Source: Delphinus delphis
Taxonomy: Eukaryota > Chordata > Mammalia > Artiodactyla > Delphinidae
Length of the DNA stretch: 64,000 nucleotides
Direction: 5' to 3'
Assembly: GCF_949987515.2 (NCBI RefSeq)
Contig: NC_082694.2
Span: 63,920,080-63,984,079 of the forward strand
Position 1 is the first letter of the stretch. Each line of letters begins with the position of its first letter. Below the pieces are notes generated by a model. The model saw only the letters and a program-made list of their open reading frames with translations. It did no database searches and had not been told where the DNA came from. This document shows positions 1 to 10,242 of the stretch, in pieces. The translations under genes were made by a program, and so were the position numbers.

Positions 1-137
1 GAGGGTGCCACTGGCTTCTAGGGGTTAGAGGCCAAGGATGTTGCTAAACATACTACAAGGCACAGAGCAGCCCCTCACATCAAAGAACTATCCACCCCAA
101 ATTGTCAATAGTGCCGAGGCTGAAAACCCCTGTTCTA
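1..137 (+). mobile_element. MER5A-type hAT DNA transposon relic, 3' part
   Basis: The stretch reads like the 3' half of the MER5A consensus: a short 'ggcttctaggggttagaggc' block, then the 'aaggatgttgctaaacat' block, then 'gtcaatagtgccgagg', ending near 'aaaacccctg'. MER5A is a short non-autonomous hAT-Charlie element common to placental mammals. The 5' half would lie left of the window edge. It sits in an LTBP1 intron about 75 bases beyond the donor of the hinge exon. The family name is from memory; the match is diverged, as expected for an old element. Confidence 0.8.
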
Positions 138-212
138 GAGGTTATAAGCAGGGAAACCAAAGCAAAGACCCACAGACAGATGGCTAGGTCCGCGATCCAT
201 TTCCACTCTCAC
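1..212 (-). other. LTBP1: LTBP1 intron, 5' portion (downstream of the hinge exon)
   Basis: This is intron after the donor GTGAGA at 212-207. The next LTBP1 exon would lie left of the window. Apart from the MER5A relic at 1-137 I see nothing recognisable here. Open frames that run through this stretch continue past the donor and are intron read-through. Confidence 0.9.
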
Positions 213-440
213 CTTCTGACTCCGCCGCTCCTGGCCCCTGTTCCCGGGAGAAGGTCAGGGCCTCCACTGGCTCTTCCTTGGCTGGGAGAGGTGGAGGATG
301 AGTACTTTTAGCAACAGGTTGAGTGTTCTTTGGCTTGACAAATACAGGTCCTTTACCTACATGGTGATGGATTGGTCTGCGTCTATGAACGCCAGATACC
401 GTATAACCCATTCCACCAGGACAGATTTCCTTAAAAGCAG
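213..440 (-). CDS. LTBP1: LTBP1 internal exon: last cysteine of second 8-Cys module and basic/proline-rich hinge
   Basis: LTBP1 is a secreted extracellular-matrix protein that covalently holds the latent TGF-beta complex and anchors it to fibrillin and fibronectin fibres. This 228-nt exon (phase 1 to phase 1) starts after 'ccaaatctag' and ends at GAAG|gtgaga. It begins AAFKEICPGGMGYTVSG; the cysteine in EICPGG is the eighth of the module begun in exon 3224-3391. Next comes a basic patch, HRRRPIHHHVGKG, a putative heparin-binding site, then a proline-rich hinge (STHPPPLPAKEEP) ending near TFSREQGPGAAESE. Compared with human LTBP1 as I remember it, identity is very high to TFSRE and then falls off. 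The codon split G|CT joins the previous exon exactly. An internal acceptor at 283-282 would remove the first 53 codons' worth. Read-through beyond the donor reaches a stop near 184, which is not the true protein end. Confidence 0.97.
281..300 (-). promoter_or_regulatory. LTBP1: Internal alternative 3' splice site in the LTBP1 hinge exon
   Basis: On the minus strand the exon contains 'cctccacctctcccag' followed by CCAAGGAAGAGCC, which is a pyrimidine-rich run ending in AG at 283-282. From the main acceptor (first exon base 440) to 282 is exactly 159 nt, or 53 codons, so using this AG keeps the frame. It would delete the eighth cysteine of the second 8-Cys module and the HRRRPIHHH basic patch. 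A human LTBP1 isoform lacking 53 residues, with these properties, is known (recalled from the literature). That this site is used here is inference. Confidence 0.8.
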
Positions 441-677
441 CTAGATTTGGGATGGGAAAATATTCCTTTTAAAAATCTAAAAGTGCAAACTTATACAGAG
501 GAAAACAGCATGATGAATATCTCTTAATAAATCATCACTAATATAGTTACATTTAAAAACTTCAAAAACAGATGCAAAATGCTTGAATTTCTGTCAAACT
601 TGCATATTTACAGAAAAAACCCAACCCTTTCTTTACTAAACATTTCTCCATCTGTTAATTCCTTATCCTACCCAATC

Positions 678-890
678 AGAATTTTATATATATATATAGC
701 ATATATAGCATATAGAGAGCACATATTTTATATATATTAACATGTCAGCTACAAATTAGGAGATAGCATACATATCATATTTTCTATTTAATATTCTATA
801 TCATATCATGTATTACACACATAAAATATATGTAATACATTAGATTTTTAGGTACAGAACATACTATATATATTATATATATCTCAGGGG
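678..890. repeat. AT-rich low-complexity block (TA/ATA repeats)
   Basis: Repeated 'tatata', 'atagcatatatagcata' and 'catatcat' words make this stretch almost pure A/T. It includes short TA runs near 686-698 and 864-882. There is no sign of a coding or RNA feature. It looks like degenerated microsatellite sequence. Confidence 0.7.
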
Positions 891-1842
891 GAGTGTAATA
901 TCAGCAAAAATCAGACTGTTCCCTCTTGCTTTGGTCTAACTTCACTAGTTATTAACCAGGAACTCCGTAACATCTAAGTTAAATGACTAGCAAGAAGGTT
1001 GAAAAAGAAAAAGAAATCACTATTGAGGGAAATGAGGTGCTGAAATCATCCTAATTTGTTTCCAGTTGAAGAAACCAAAGGACTCAGCCAGGATGGAGGT
1101 TATCAGCTGATACGGGGAGGCTGGTTAAGAAGGATTGAAACAGGGCAAGTGGCTTTGAAGAGAGATTCTCAGGATGGTGAAAAGGAATCCAGCGAAATAC
1201 ACATGCTAAAGAGATGATGGGTAGAAATAAAGGAAAAAAGGACACGCCAAGTTAGAATGTAGGTATTTTCAAGGAGAGGGATGACAAGTGAGCAAAAGCC
1301 TGACCATGACCAACTGGTTGAATTATCCTGAGGGCTAGAAAATATTCTATGCACTGGAACTGCTATTCCTGCCAGGAAGGTGGTTTTGTATGCTTTAAAA
1401 AAAAAAAAAAAAAAAGGTTGACTGGGGACCTGTGAGTTGCTAGCCTCCATCGCATAATCGCCAGGAATGAGTCAAGGGGAAAGACAAGAGAGGCAAGGCA
1501 GTGTGTGGCCCGAGGAGGAACGATCCACCTAAGCCCTTTGGTGTCAGCGCTGGAGGCAAGTTACCAACTGCAGACACCAAGGAGCTCATGGTCAACGTCT
1601 TTATTTCTACTTTTAAAACTGAAAGTAAAATAAGTCACTTTTCACTTCCACTGAACAAGAGATCTCCTCTTGATGTTCTGGACCTAAAATTAGCTCTTGG
1701 TAAAAATAAAACCCCCAAATACTCCTTAAAACATGCTAAAATTTGTTTTTCTAAGGATCACACATTAAATGGTAGAACCTCATTTTTATGTTTAACTATG
1801 AAATACAATTTTCATCTGGAAGAATAGATGTTTCTAGCAAAA

Positions 1843-1902
1843 ATGTTTTTCTATCAAAAGCATGATTGAAGCATGTTTTTCTATCAAAAGCATGATTGAA
1901 GC
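1843..1902. repeat. 30-bp tandem duplication
   Basis: The unit starting 'atgtttttctatcaaaagca' and ending 'tgattgaagc' occurs twice back to back (1843-1872 and 1873-1902) without a mismatch. The repeat then breaks at 'atgaatgaac'. Perfect identity suggests a recent local duplication, for instance by replication slippage. It lies in intron, 440 bases past the A run at 1397. Confidence 0.92.
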
Positions 1903-3223
1903 ATGAATGAACTAAACATTACTCTTATGAAAATCACCATACATCCAAAAACTGGTTAAGTGCCAAAATTTTATCTTTAATATTATTTTCAAACTTAGTT
2001 ACTGCACTTTATGGAAAAGTCTTCCGCTGTTACATTTACCGTCTTGAGTTATGCTTCATGTAAGGGTTACAAAAGCTATCAAAATTGAACTTAAAGTGGG
2101 TCTGTGAATTATCAAGATCATGAATTTAACTGATTATTACTTTTTAATACTGAGAGGATCAGATTCCACAGGAGGATACTAGGGCCTTCTGGAGATGTGT
2201 CAAGTTACCCAGTAAACCAAACTACCATCAACATTATACTGTCTCTGCTTTACCAGTTCTTTCTGATCCTAGCCATCAACAAACATGGCTCACGATAGTT
2301 AAATTTATATTTAAAACTTGTCTGCAACAGTGCAAGTTACAGGCCTAAGACACTAAATGGCCCTGTGAGAGTTAATACACTTCCCTATGCAGGAAGCACC
2401 TTATGGAACAAGAAACTGAGTAGACTTTTTTTATGCCTACCCCATGCCAGTGAAATTGGGGCCACTCCTTTTTTGATAATATCATGCCCAGTATCTGCAG
2501 GTATATTTCTTTCTCTTCTCTTTAACTCTACTTGACCCTGCTTGAGGAGTTGGTGACTCCCTGGTATAAGCAAGGCACTTAGATAAATTTATGCTTTCAG
2601 GGCATTAGGCCATTATGTACTCAACTGAAGGATAAAGAATCATCACTTCTTAATGTTCAGCTCCCACCCAGAAGTTCATGGGAGCTTTGGCAGGATCTGC
2701 CCTTGAGTTATTAATCTTCAGAGCATAAATTCAATCAATGATATTCATAGTGAATATAATTTTCTCCATTTCCAACTGGAGAAATCAAGCACAATGTTCT
2801 TAACAGGACCTGAGAGGCACCTGTTCAATACATGAGTGAAAGAGTTAACCTGCACCAGGTCTAGTCGCTGTGCAGGCGGTGAGCAATCATCAGGAAAGTG
2901 CAAGTCCAACAGGGCATTCTGGTCTCTCCACACTTTCAAACAACAGACTTAGGGCCCTAGAAGCTAGGGATAAAACGCAATGGCTTTTCTTAACATTAAG
3001 GAAGTCTAATGTTACACACAAATGGGAAAAGCTCTTTGCATGTAATTTTTCCCACTGATTCAACCTCGTATGTTCATGGTTTTTACAAAAGGGATAAAAA
3101 CACATCGCATTATTAATAACTAATTTTAAAGTCAGAAACCACAAATAACCCAAGCTGCCCAAATCATCCTGTGTGCTTGTGTGGCCAGGAATGAATGTGA
3201 GCGCACAGCGGGGCATGTCTTAC

Positions 3224-3391
3224 CTGTGCCTGGAAGGGGACATTTCTCACAGTGTGGGCCCCAGGCCTTGCCCACACTACAACAGCAGAGCTGCTTGGTG
3301 AGATGAACAGACAGGGGGTGCATACACTGCCTTCCGGAACTGACAAGTCGGTAACAGGGCCCTTTCTCCTCAGAGATCACAGGGGTATCCG
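3224..3391 (-). CDS. LTBP1: LTBP1 internal exon: second eight-cysteine (TB-type) module
   Basis: This 168-nt exon (phase 1 to phase 1) lies between acceptor 'ctctctgcttcag' and donor ACAG|gtaaga. It encodes DTPVISEEKGPCYRLVSSGR, then QCMHPLSVHLTKQLCCCSVG, then KAWGPHCEKCPLPGT. Seven of the eight cysteines of a TB (TGF-beta-binding-protein-like) module are visible, including the diagnostic CCC triplet; the eighth lies in exon 213-440. The first codon is split C|CG with exon 12484-12606 (proline) and the last is G|CT with exon 213-440 (alanine), so both joins are exact. The exon is symmetric, so skipping it would keep the frame but destroy the module. Over this stretch I remember the human protein as essentially identical apart from one residue near the start. 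Confidence 0.98.
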
Positions 3392-4494
3392 CTGAAGCAG
3401 AGAGATAAGGCCTGACGTCACCCAAGAAACGACAAAAACCAGTTCGACATTTCACATAATAGTAAAATGAACCTAAAAGTTTGGATTAGAAATCATACTT
3501 CAGAATAAATCTGTCTAGATGTAGGGCATTACCCTTCTTGATTTAGGGTCAATTGACCAAGTGAGTTTGAGAGTCAGGACATCAAACGTCCCTGTCTCTG
3601 TCTGGTCCCTTCTTCCATTTTAGTAAGTGTTGAAAATCAACTATGTGTGCGTGAGTGAGAACAAATAATTTCAACCAAAATAAACCTGCCCAAATAAACC
3701 TAACTATAAAACCTAATTATCACAATCACTACCTCATTTGTTGTCCTGTATTTAGCCATAAGAGAGGTAGTTCTAGGGCAGAATTTGGTAAACAGCCAGG
3801 TATCATGGAAAGTCAGGAACTGAACATAGTAGATACTACAAATCAGCTATCACTCTTCTTGCTTGGAGGACCGTGAGAGCCTGCAGGGCCCTATCTGGTC
3901 TCATCCTAGGCTAGTGACCAGCAAATGGGAGGCAGAGGACAGCTTCTGACTGGCAATGCCACACAAGGCCCCCGGTCCAGCCAGACAGCACACCAGAGAA
4001 GGAACAGATGACATCCTCAACTCCTCAGGAAACATCGCAAAAGCACATCCGCCCACAGTCATCCAATACCTAAGTCCTCATTCCGATTCTTCTTCTATAA
4101 ATTTAGTAGATGAGACTTCATTAATCTAACAGCTACTGGGCACATAGGGCAATTATGAGAATAAGAAAGACATGGCCCTGCCTTCACAAAGATCATTTTC
4201 TAGAGTAAATGTGCATGGAGAATGTTCTACAGAGCCAGTTCCAGGCCAAGTCCACACTGCTGAATAGACCAAGCTTGATGGTCACCTCTCTGTTCATTCC
4301 CCATGTCAACAAAAGCTCTTCTCTACTGCATCAGTGTCCAAATGAGCTTTTCCCAATTTGCCTTTCTATTACCCAATTCCTCTAGCACATGGCATTTCCA
4401 AATCACCTTCCTTTCCCGCTCAGAGCTAAATTTTCATTCTCACAAAACGACTGACATCTCTGCTACAAGAAACAACCTGATTCAATGAAAGCAC

Positions 4495-4600
4495 TACAGC
4501 ACAGTGAAGAGAGCAAGGGTTTTTAGATCCAGACAGACCTGGGCTCACATAGTGTGTCCACCACTTGCCAGCAATATAACCTAGGGAAGTCACTTTGACT
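4495..4600 (+). mobile_element. MIR SINE fragment
   Basis: The order 'cagacctgggctcacat', 'cacttgccagcaatataacc', 'gggaagtcactt' follows the MIR core and tail (acquired trait: the 'lost-its-specificity' tRNA SINE found in all mammals). It is diverged and truncated by the LTR-like repeat that starts at about 4602. Confidence 0.65.
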
Positions 4601-4601
4601 G

Positions 4602-5015
4602 GCTGCAATGGTTTACGTGTCAACTTGACTGGGCCACGGAACCTAGATAGCTGGTCAAAGACAGGTCTGAATGTTGATGTGAAGGTATTTTTCACATGAG
4701 ATTAACATTTAAATTAGCAGATTTTGAGTCAAGCAGATGACTCTCCAGGATGTGGGTGCGCTTTATCCAAGCAGTTGAAGGCCTTAGGAGAAAAAGAGAC
4801 TCATCTCCCCAGAGGAAGAAGGAATTTTGCCAGCAGACAGCCTTCAGACTCTGGCTGCAACATTAGCTGTTCCCAGGACCTCCAGGCTGCCAGCCTACCC
4901 TGCAGATTGGGGCTTGCCAACCTCCACATTCATGTGAGCCAATTCCCTAAAAATCCCTTCTCATCCACCCACGCTATTGGCTCCATTTCCCTGGAGAGAA
5001 TGCTAACTCATACAC
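4602..5015 (+). mobile_element. Ancient LTR-like interspersed repeat
   Basis: The stretch carries a familiar mammalian repeat signature: 'gtgtcaacttgactgggcca', then 'gagattaacatttaaat', 'cagttgaaggcct', 'atgtgagccaattccct' and a terminal 'ctggagagaatgctaactca'. These blocks occur in this order in an old placental repeat family. I cannot name the family with confidence. Open frames across it (4426-4695 minus, 4724-5032 plus) are by chance. Confidence 0.55.
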
Positions 5016-6121
5016 GGGCTGAGCCTCAGTAACTCCCTCACTTATAGGTGACAAGCTCAATGTATAGACTCAAAATATCATATGCTAAACGTCTGCTTCA
5101 GAGTAGACACAAAATACACGTCAGCCTGCCTTATTAATAAAGGCAGGTACCTCCATCCTCTCAGGGGCATCTGCACACGACTTGATCACTGCTGTAGTGG
5201 TAGAATTTCAACAAAGTGAAAACAGTCGAAAAAAGGATATGGGTGAGTTGGAGGGTGGAGCAGAGGATTGAGGGGAGCAGAGGAGGCCTTCCTAAGGCTT
5301 CAAAACTTAGTTCCTCTAATAAGGCCAGGTTTGCCCAAGACTACTAAAAATGTGGTAAAAGGGAGAAGTTTGAGTCTTTTCCTCTCCCTTCTCCTACTCA
5401 CTTTCTGGAGTCTGTGCAAGTCAGCTATGAAAGATTAAAGGTCACAGAAGAAAAGTAAAAGAAAATTTATGAGTATGGTTATTACCTCCAAAAGGATGTT
5501 TCTGGAATGACTGACCATCAATTATATAGCATATGGGTGTGTGTCTGTCTCCCTATATAAGTTGTATAATCTTAAGAACATATACATAGTTCTAGGATAA
5601 TCAGCTCACCAAGGATTTTGCTCCAAAATTTCTTCTCCAACCAAAGTGTTTGGAATTCACAACACATATTTCCATAGAAACAACGTCAGGTCAACTCACA
5701 AGAGCCTATTTTACACGTGGTAGGGATTAATTATAACACTAATCGCATTAAGGTTAGTTCTAGATCCCAAGAACAAGGGCCATTTAAAGCAGAGCAGAGT
5801 TTCCCCAAACCCTGGACATTGGCAGACGGTGACACTGGCCCCTTGCGCTGACTTGTCCACACTCGCTCCCTGGTATCCACCTCGCCCTCATATCCAGGGT
5901 AGTGATACTACCTTAGGCACCATCCCTGTTACACTTACTCTGCTCCTCTATCCAAGGACTCCACTTTAAAGTAACATATCAGGCCTACCGCCCAGATTAA
6001 CCCCAAACTCCAAATCAGCAATTCAGTTTTTAAGGGATTAGTATGTGTATTTGTGTGTAAGTGAATTATAAGAGATTGCTTGTTCATTAAAGCAAGTCTC
6101 TGGTTGAGGCTCCATGCGTGG

Positions 6122-6135
6122 CGCACACACACACA
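6122..6135. repeat. Short (CA)n microsatellite
   Basis: Seven CA units sit in 'ggcgcacacacacacacag'. This is a short, possibly variable tract in intron, with no feature around it. Confidence 0.7.
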
Positions 6136-7994
6136 GAAAAAGCAAAATGTTAGGCATTTTATCATGTGGAGAGTAATGACAGGAGTCAAGGAAGCTAATT
6201 CCTCCTAAACATCTTCTCCTGAAAGGTCTCTGTTTTATAGGTTTTTGTCCTTGCATCGTTTCCTAACCCAGAGATTCTCCCTAAGTGCTAGGATACTGGT
6301 GTTTGTTTTTTTTTTTTCACGACAGCTTCCAACGCACTTCAAGTGGGGGTCTTTAAGGGAATAAGAATCACTGGCTTACAGAATCATCAAAACTCAGCTG
6401 TTGGTGTGTCAGGGAACATCAGACCGTGTTGTAACTAAACATTGTGCTTCACCCCAAGTGCACATAATAATAAGCCATTAATAAAAAAAATCTGCTCCTT
6501 CAAAGATGAAAGAAATCCCAGGAGAAAGCCACTGGAACGGTCTGGCTTACATACCTAAATTATACTAATGCTCCTATGATTCAAATTTTCTTTGCTCTAT
6601 AATTATGTGGATCAAAAAGTGTTAATTTATGCCTCCCTCAGATTTCTAACAAGATGTGCCCTTTAAAATGGCCTCTATTTTAATGCCTAAGTCACCTGTT
6701 ATTCTTTTATCATTTCAAATGACTTATATGGCAATTCACTTATTTCATTAAACACCTCTAGCATTTTCACATTCAACATGATACATAAACCCAGGAACAA
6801 TATGCTGCTACCTAGAATGATGCATGATTGGTGTTTCTACTGTCTTGAGTATCTTTAACCACAGACTGAAAGGCTGGTTGTAAAGGCTAATTCATTAGTA
6901 TACTACATTTATTATTTAAAATATAATAAACGTGATTATATAGTCTATTGCATCATAAGGATTTATACTATACTAAAAAAAAAAAGTCAATATTGCCCAA
7001 AGATTGCTAAAGAATTGGTGGAAATGGGAATGGGACAGAGCAATGAGGAGGAATTACAAAGCGTGCTGGTAGGTTCATATATGTAGGTACCCTGAAATAT
7101 GGGTTTTGCAGATTGTATTTTTTGTAGGATGTGTTGCTAAGATTCAGGTGCACAGATTCAGGTACTCTATATAGAGGGAAAAACATTTCAGAAGCGTAAA
7201 CCCTACTAGAAATGCCACATCAGTCAGTCAAGAAAACAAACCTTTTGCTCCTGGTGACAGACATGGGAAAAATCTTCCAAAGAAATAAACATATAGCTCT
7301 ATACCCAAGTATAGTATTGAATCTCCACCGTATATATCCAATGCTGATGGTGATTACATAACAAACCACCGTGAGAAGGTAAGATGCTATGGTTCTCACA
7401 TTTGGGCTCCCCAATAATGTATTAACCAACTTATACTTATTATAGGGTCGTACAACCAACTCTGATTAAACTTTCAAAGCCATGCTGCTCTTATCAATTC
7501 AAACATAAATGTAAGTATTATTAAGCAGATATAAATTAACCTGGTACTTGGAACAAGTTGAAAAATAGAGAAGACTTGAGGAGACAGCATACCAGCTAGC
7601 CTCTCCTACTACTTTGTTTTCACTCCCCCCCCTCCCCCAAACACCTCCAATATCCTTATTCACTTCTTGGATGAAATTCCACATTAGAGTTTCATGCCAT
7701 TAAAGCTTAAAGTCCCAATGGGATGAGTGCTGGGATGCAGGTGTGGGGAGCAAGTAACACTGTTAGAAGGAGTCTGAGAGATGACTTTCCTAGGGAAGTA
7801 AGAGCCCATAGGCACCCTTTTCAGGAAATGGGTTATTAAAAATAAATTCTGCGAGAACCAAAATTTAAAAAAAACAATGATTCTGAGGCCACTGCAGAGT
7901 CAGACCAGCATTTTACAGTGAGACTAAATAGTGGCTCCGCTTAAATAGATGACTTGCTCCTGTCAATTTAGACCAGTTTCCTCTTCCTGATTAA

Positions 7995-8230
7995 GGGCTC
8001 AGCTTGTGGAGTGAGACAAATGGAGTTTCAAATTTGGGCTCTACCGCTTATAGGCTGTGGGACTTTTGGAAAGATCCTTAAACTCTCTGTGCCTCAACTT
8101 CTTCATTTCTAAAATAGGAAGAACAACACTACAAGCCTCATAGAAATCTGGGAAGTATTATATTTGATAATCTATATAAAGTACTCATCACAGTGCCTGG
8201 TACTTAGTAAGTACACAGTAAAGATTACTA
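7995..8230 (+). mobile_element. MIR SINE, nearly full length
   Basis: The sequence follows the MIR consensus in order: 'ctcagcttgtggagtgagac', 'tttgggctctaccgcttata', 'cttaaactctctgtgcctca', 'cttcttcatttctaaaatag', and a tail 'cacagtgcctggtacttagt' with 'agtaagtacacagtaa'. Length and order suggest most of the element is kept. MIR predates placental mammals, so it carries no lineage information. Confidence 0.85.
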
Positions 8231-8639
8231 CATTACTGTCACGGTTTTGGTTGTTACTGCTTTTACGTGGGAGCAAACAGTTGGCACAGATCTGTCTGTA
8301 CAACCTCAAGGCCATGATGCTGTGAGACCACTAAGTGAGGAAAACTGCGAGCCTAAGCTGCGACAGCCACAGAGGAGGTGGGAAGAAAGGAAAAGGTAGA
8401 AAATAGATTATGAAGATCTAATGATTTTCTTGGAGACCAAAGGAGATGACAGAGTCAGAGGTGACACAGAGGTTCCCAGCCTCATTTCTGGGGAGAACAA
8501 TGTCACCATGGACAAAACCACCAAGTCAGGAAGGAAAGCCCATTTTTCTCTCTCTGCTAGAGAGATCTAGCAGTCATTTACCCAATCAGCTTTATAAAAA
8601 AAAAAAAAAGATCTAGAACTATGAGATCCAATTTGTTAG

Positions 8640-8796
8640 ACCCTAGCCACATACTACTACTTCGATAAAATTTAAATGAGATACAATTTAAATTCAATTC
8701 CTTAGTCACACCAGCCACTTGTGACTAGTCTATCACATCAGAAATGTTCTGTATTGCACTGTCTATCATCACAGAAAGTTCTATTGGACAGCATTG
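8640..8796. mobile_element. hAT-type non-autonomous DNA transposon (partly palindromic)
   Basis: The block 'catcacagaaagttctattg' followed by 'gacagc', together with 'gccacttgtgactagt' and an AT-rich 'ttaaattcaattcctt' centre, matches a common palindromic hAT-type repeat of placental mammals. It directly abuts another hAT-type element at 8805. The family name is not assigned. Confidence 0.6.
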
Positions 8797-8804
8797 ATCT
8801 AGCC

Positions 8805-9028
8805 CAAAAGTCAGCAAATTTTCTCTGTGAAAGGCAAGATAAATATTTTAGGCTTTGTGGTCCATTTGGTCTCTGTTTCAACTTCTCAGCTCTGCCACGG
8901 CAGCATGAAAGCGGCCTTAGACAGTATATAAATGAATGGACATGGCTGTGTTCCAATAAAACTATTTACAAAAACAGACGGTGGGACAGATTTTGCCCAT
9001 GGGCTATAATTTGCCAATCCCTGATCTA
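8805..9028 (+). mobile_element. hAT-Charlie-type element, copy 1
   Basis: Blocks in order: 'gtcagcaaattttctctgtg', 'aatattttaggctttgtggt', 'gcatgaaagcggccttagac', 'ggctgtgttccaataaaact', 'gggctataatttgccaatcc'. The two ends are near reverse complements ('gtcagcaaatt' and 'tttgccaatccctga'), as in an element with terminal inverted repeats. A second, more diverged copy of the same family in the same orientation is at 63183-63378. The exact family name is not assigned. Confidence 0.7.
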
Positions 9029-9049
9029 GAACCCTAAAGTTAGAGGCAC

Positions 9050-9172
9050 AAAACCCAATTTTAAACCTCAAATGTCATTTACAAGCTATATGATCTTGAA
9101 AAGTTACTTAAACTCTCCTAGCTTCAGCTTCCTATTGTGTAAAATAATTCATATCTCATAAGGAAGCTGCAG
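9050..9172 (+). mobile_element. MIR SINE fragment
   Basis: The run 'tttacaagctatatgatctt', 'gttacttaaactctcctagc' and 'ttcctattgtgtaaaataat' follows the MIR core and tail. It is diverged and about half the consensus length. Confidence 0.6.
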
Positions 9173-9358
9173 AAACTAAAAAGAAATGATGTTCATGAAT
9201 ATGACTGGCTTTTCGAAGGGAAGAGTTTGGCATCTCATGATTTCCAGAGTTAGGGCAGAAGCACATCTTCTCTCTAACCCTCTCTTTCTGTCAGTAAGCA
9301 CCAAGTCCATTGGTCAAGAATATTATGAAACAGCAAATATGCAGGCTCAAAATTCTTT

Positions 9359-9567
9359 TTTTTTTTTTTTTTTTTGCGGTACGCGGGCCTCTCACTGTTG
9401 TGGCCTCTCCCGTTGCGGAGCACAGGCTCTGGACATGCAAGCTCAGCGGCCACGGCTCACTGGCCCAGCCGCTCCGCGGCATGTGGGATCCTCCCGGACC
9501 CGGGCACGAACCCATGTCCCCTGCATCAGCAGGCGGACTTTCAACCACTGCGCCACCAGGGAAGCCC
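9359..9567 (-). mobile_element. CHR-type cetacean SINE with target-site duplication
   Basis: Read on the minus strand, the element starts GGGGCTTCCCTGGTGGCGCAG, contains the tRNA-derived B box region 'gttcgtgcccgggtccggg', and ends in a long A tail (the T run from 9359). It is flanked by a perfect 13-bp direct repeat, CTCAAAATTCTTT, at 9346-9358 and 9568-9580. It lies in sense orientation to LTBP1. The perfect duplication and many remaining CpGs suggest a fairly young insertion. All open frames over 9186-9648 are translations of this SINE and its flanks. Confidence 0.95.
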
Positions 9568-10189
9568 CTCAAAATTCTTTTACCTGGGCCCTTTGAACCT
9601 GTGGACACACCCTCCCCAGCATTCATCCTGGAGCTCTTGAATTTCTGAAGAAAATTAATTGCAGCTTAAAAAGTCAGAAAGCTTTCCTACTCTGACTGCA
9701 CAGGTTATTATACTTTTCTTGGATTGGCTCTGAGAAAGCCTGGAGTTTCACCATTCCCCACAGAGAGGTAGGAGCAGGTCTGGAGAACGCTACTGCAGCA
9801 ACGCCCTGATCCACAGACACAGAGGTCGGAGACAGCAAACGCCAGAACTCTCCTACTTTCTTCTTTCAGCTTGGCTAAGTCAAGGACAGGGCGCGGGCAA
9901 GGAGAGAAAGTGAAGCGGTTGCAACCTTTGGCTGCAGTCAAGGAATTCTGAGGGTGTTCACCTCAGCGTATTCAGGAACAGGGAGAGCTTCCTACTGCTC
10001 CTCGGCCACTGCCAAGTGCATTTCTTTGAGTTCACAGAGTCAGCCACACCTTTTATGGCCTGGATATGCCCTAAATTCATGCTGCCTGAGCAAACGTGGT
10101 CAATCTCCTCCATCTGCTTCCACGGTCTAGCCAAGGCTGTTCTTATATCTTGCAAGAGCATTTACTCCAAATGATAGCTTTGCTCAGTG

Positions 10190-10242
10190 CCTTTGTGTGT
10201 CTGTGTGCGTGTCTGTGCATGCGTGTGTGCACATGTGTGACC
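10190..10242. repeat. Imperfect GT/GC-rich microsatellite
   Basis: An alternating purine-pyrimidine run, 'tttgtgtgtctgtgtgcgtg' followed by 'gcgtgtgtgcacatgtgtga', fills this stretch. Such runs are Z-DNA-prone and often length-variable. No gene feature is near. Confidence 0.75.

Larger units (their letters stand above)
441..3223 (-). other. LTBP1: LTBP1 intron between exons 3224-3391 and 213-440
   Basis: The intron runs from donor GTAAGA at 3223-3218 to the acceptor AG at 442-441. It contains an AT-rich block (about 678-890), a 19-nt A run at 1397-1415 and a 30-bp tandem duplication at 1843-1902. No young SINE or L1 is visible. The longest open frame in it, 1501-1827 (+), has no recognisable domain and reads as ordinary intron. 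I see nothing else identifiable. Confidence 0.9.

Noticed and set aside
1501..1827. 108-codon plus-strand frame
   Set aside because: No known motif, no splice-site or promoter context, antisense in an intron; a frame of this length is expected by chance.
3132..3455. Whole 107-codon frame as a small protein
   Set aside because: Only 3224-3391 is LTBP1 exon. The rest reads into intron on both sides past good splice sites.
9186..9648. Arginine- and cysteine-rich open frames of up to 136 codons
   Set aside because: They are translations of a CHR SINE and its T run. The same peptide words recur at every SINE copy (15824, 17364, 19751, 27044, 40731, 55393).
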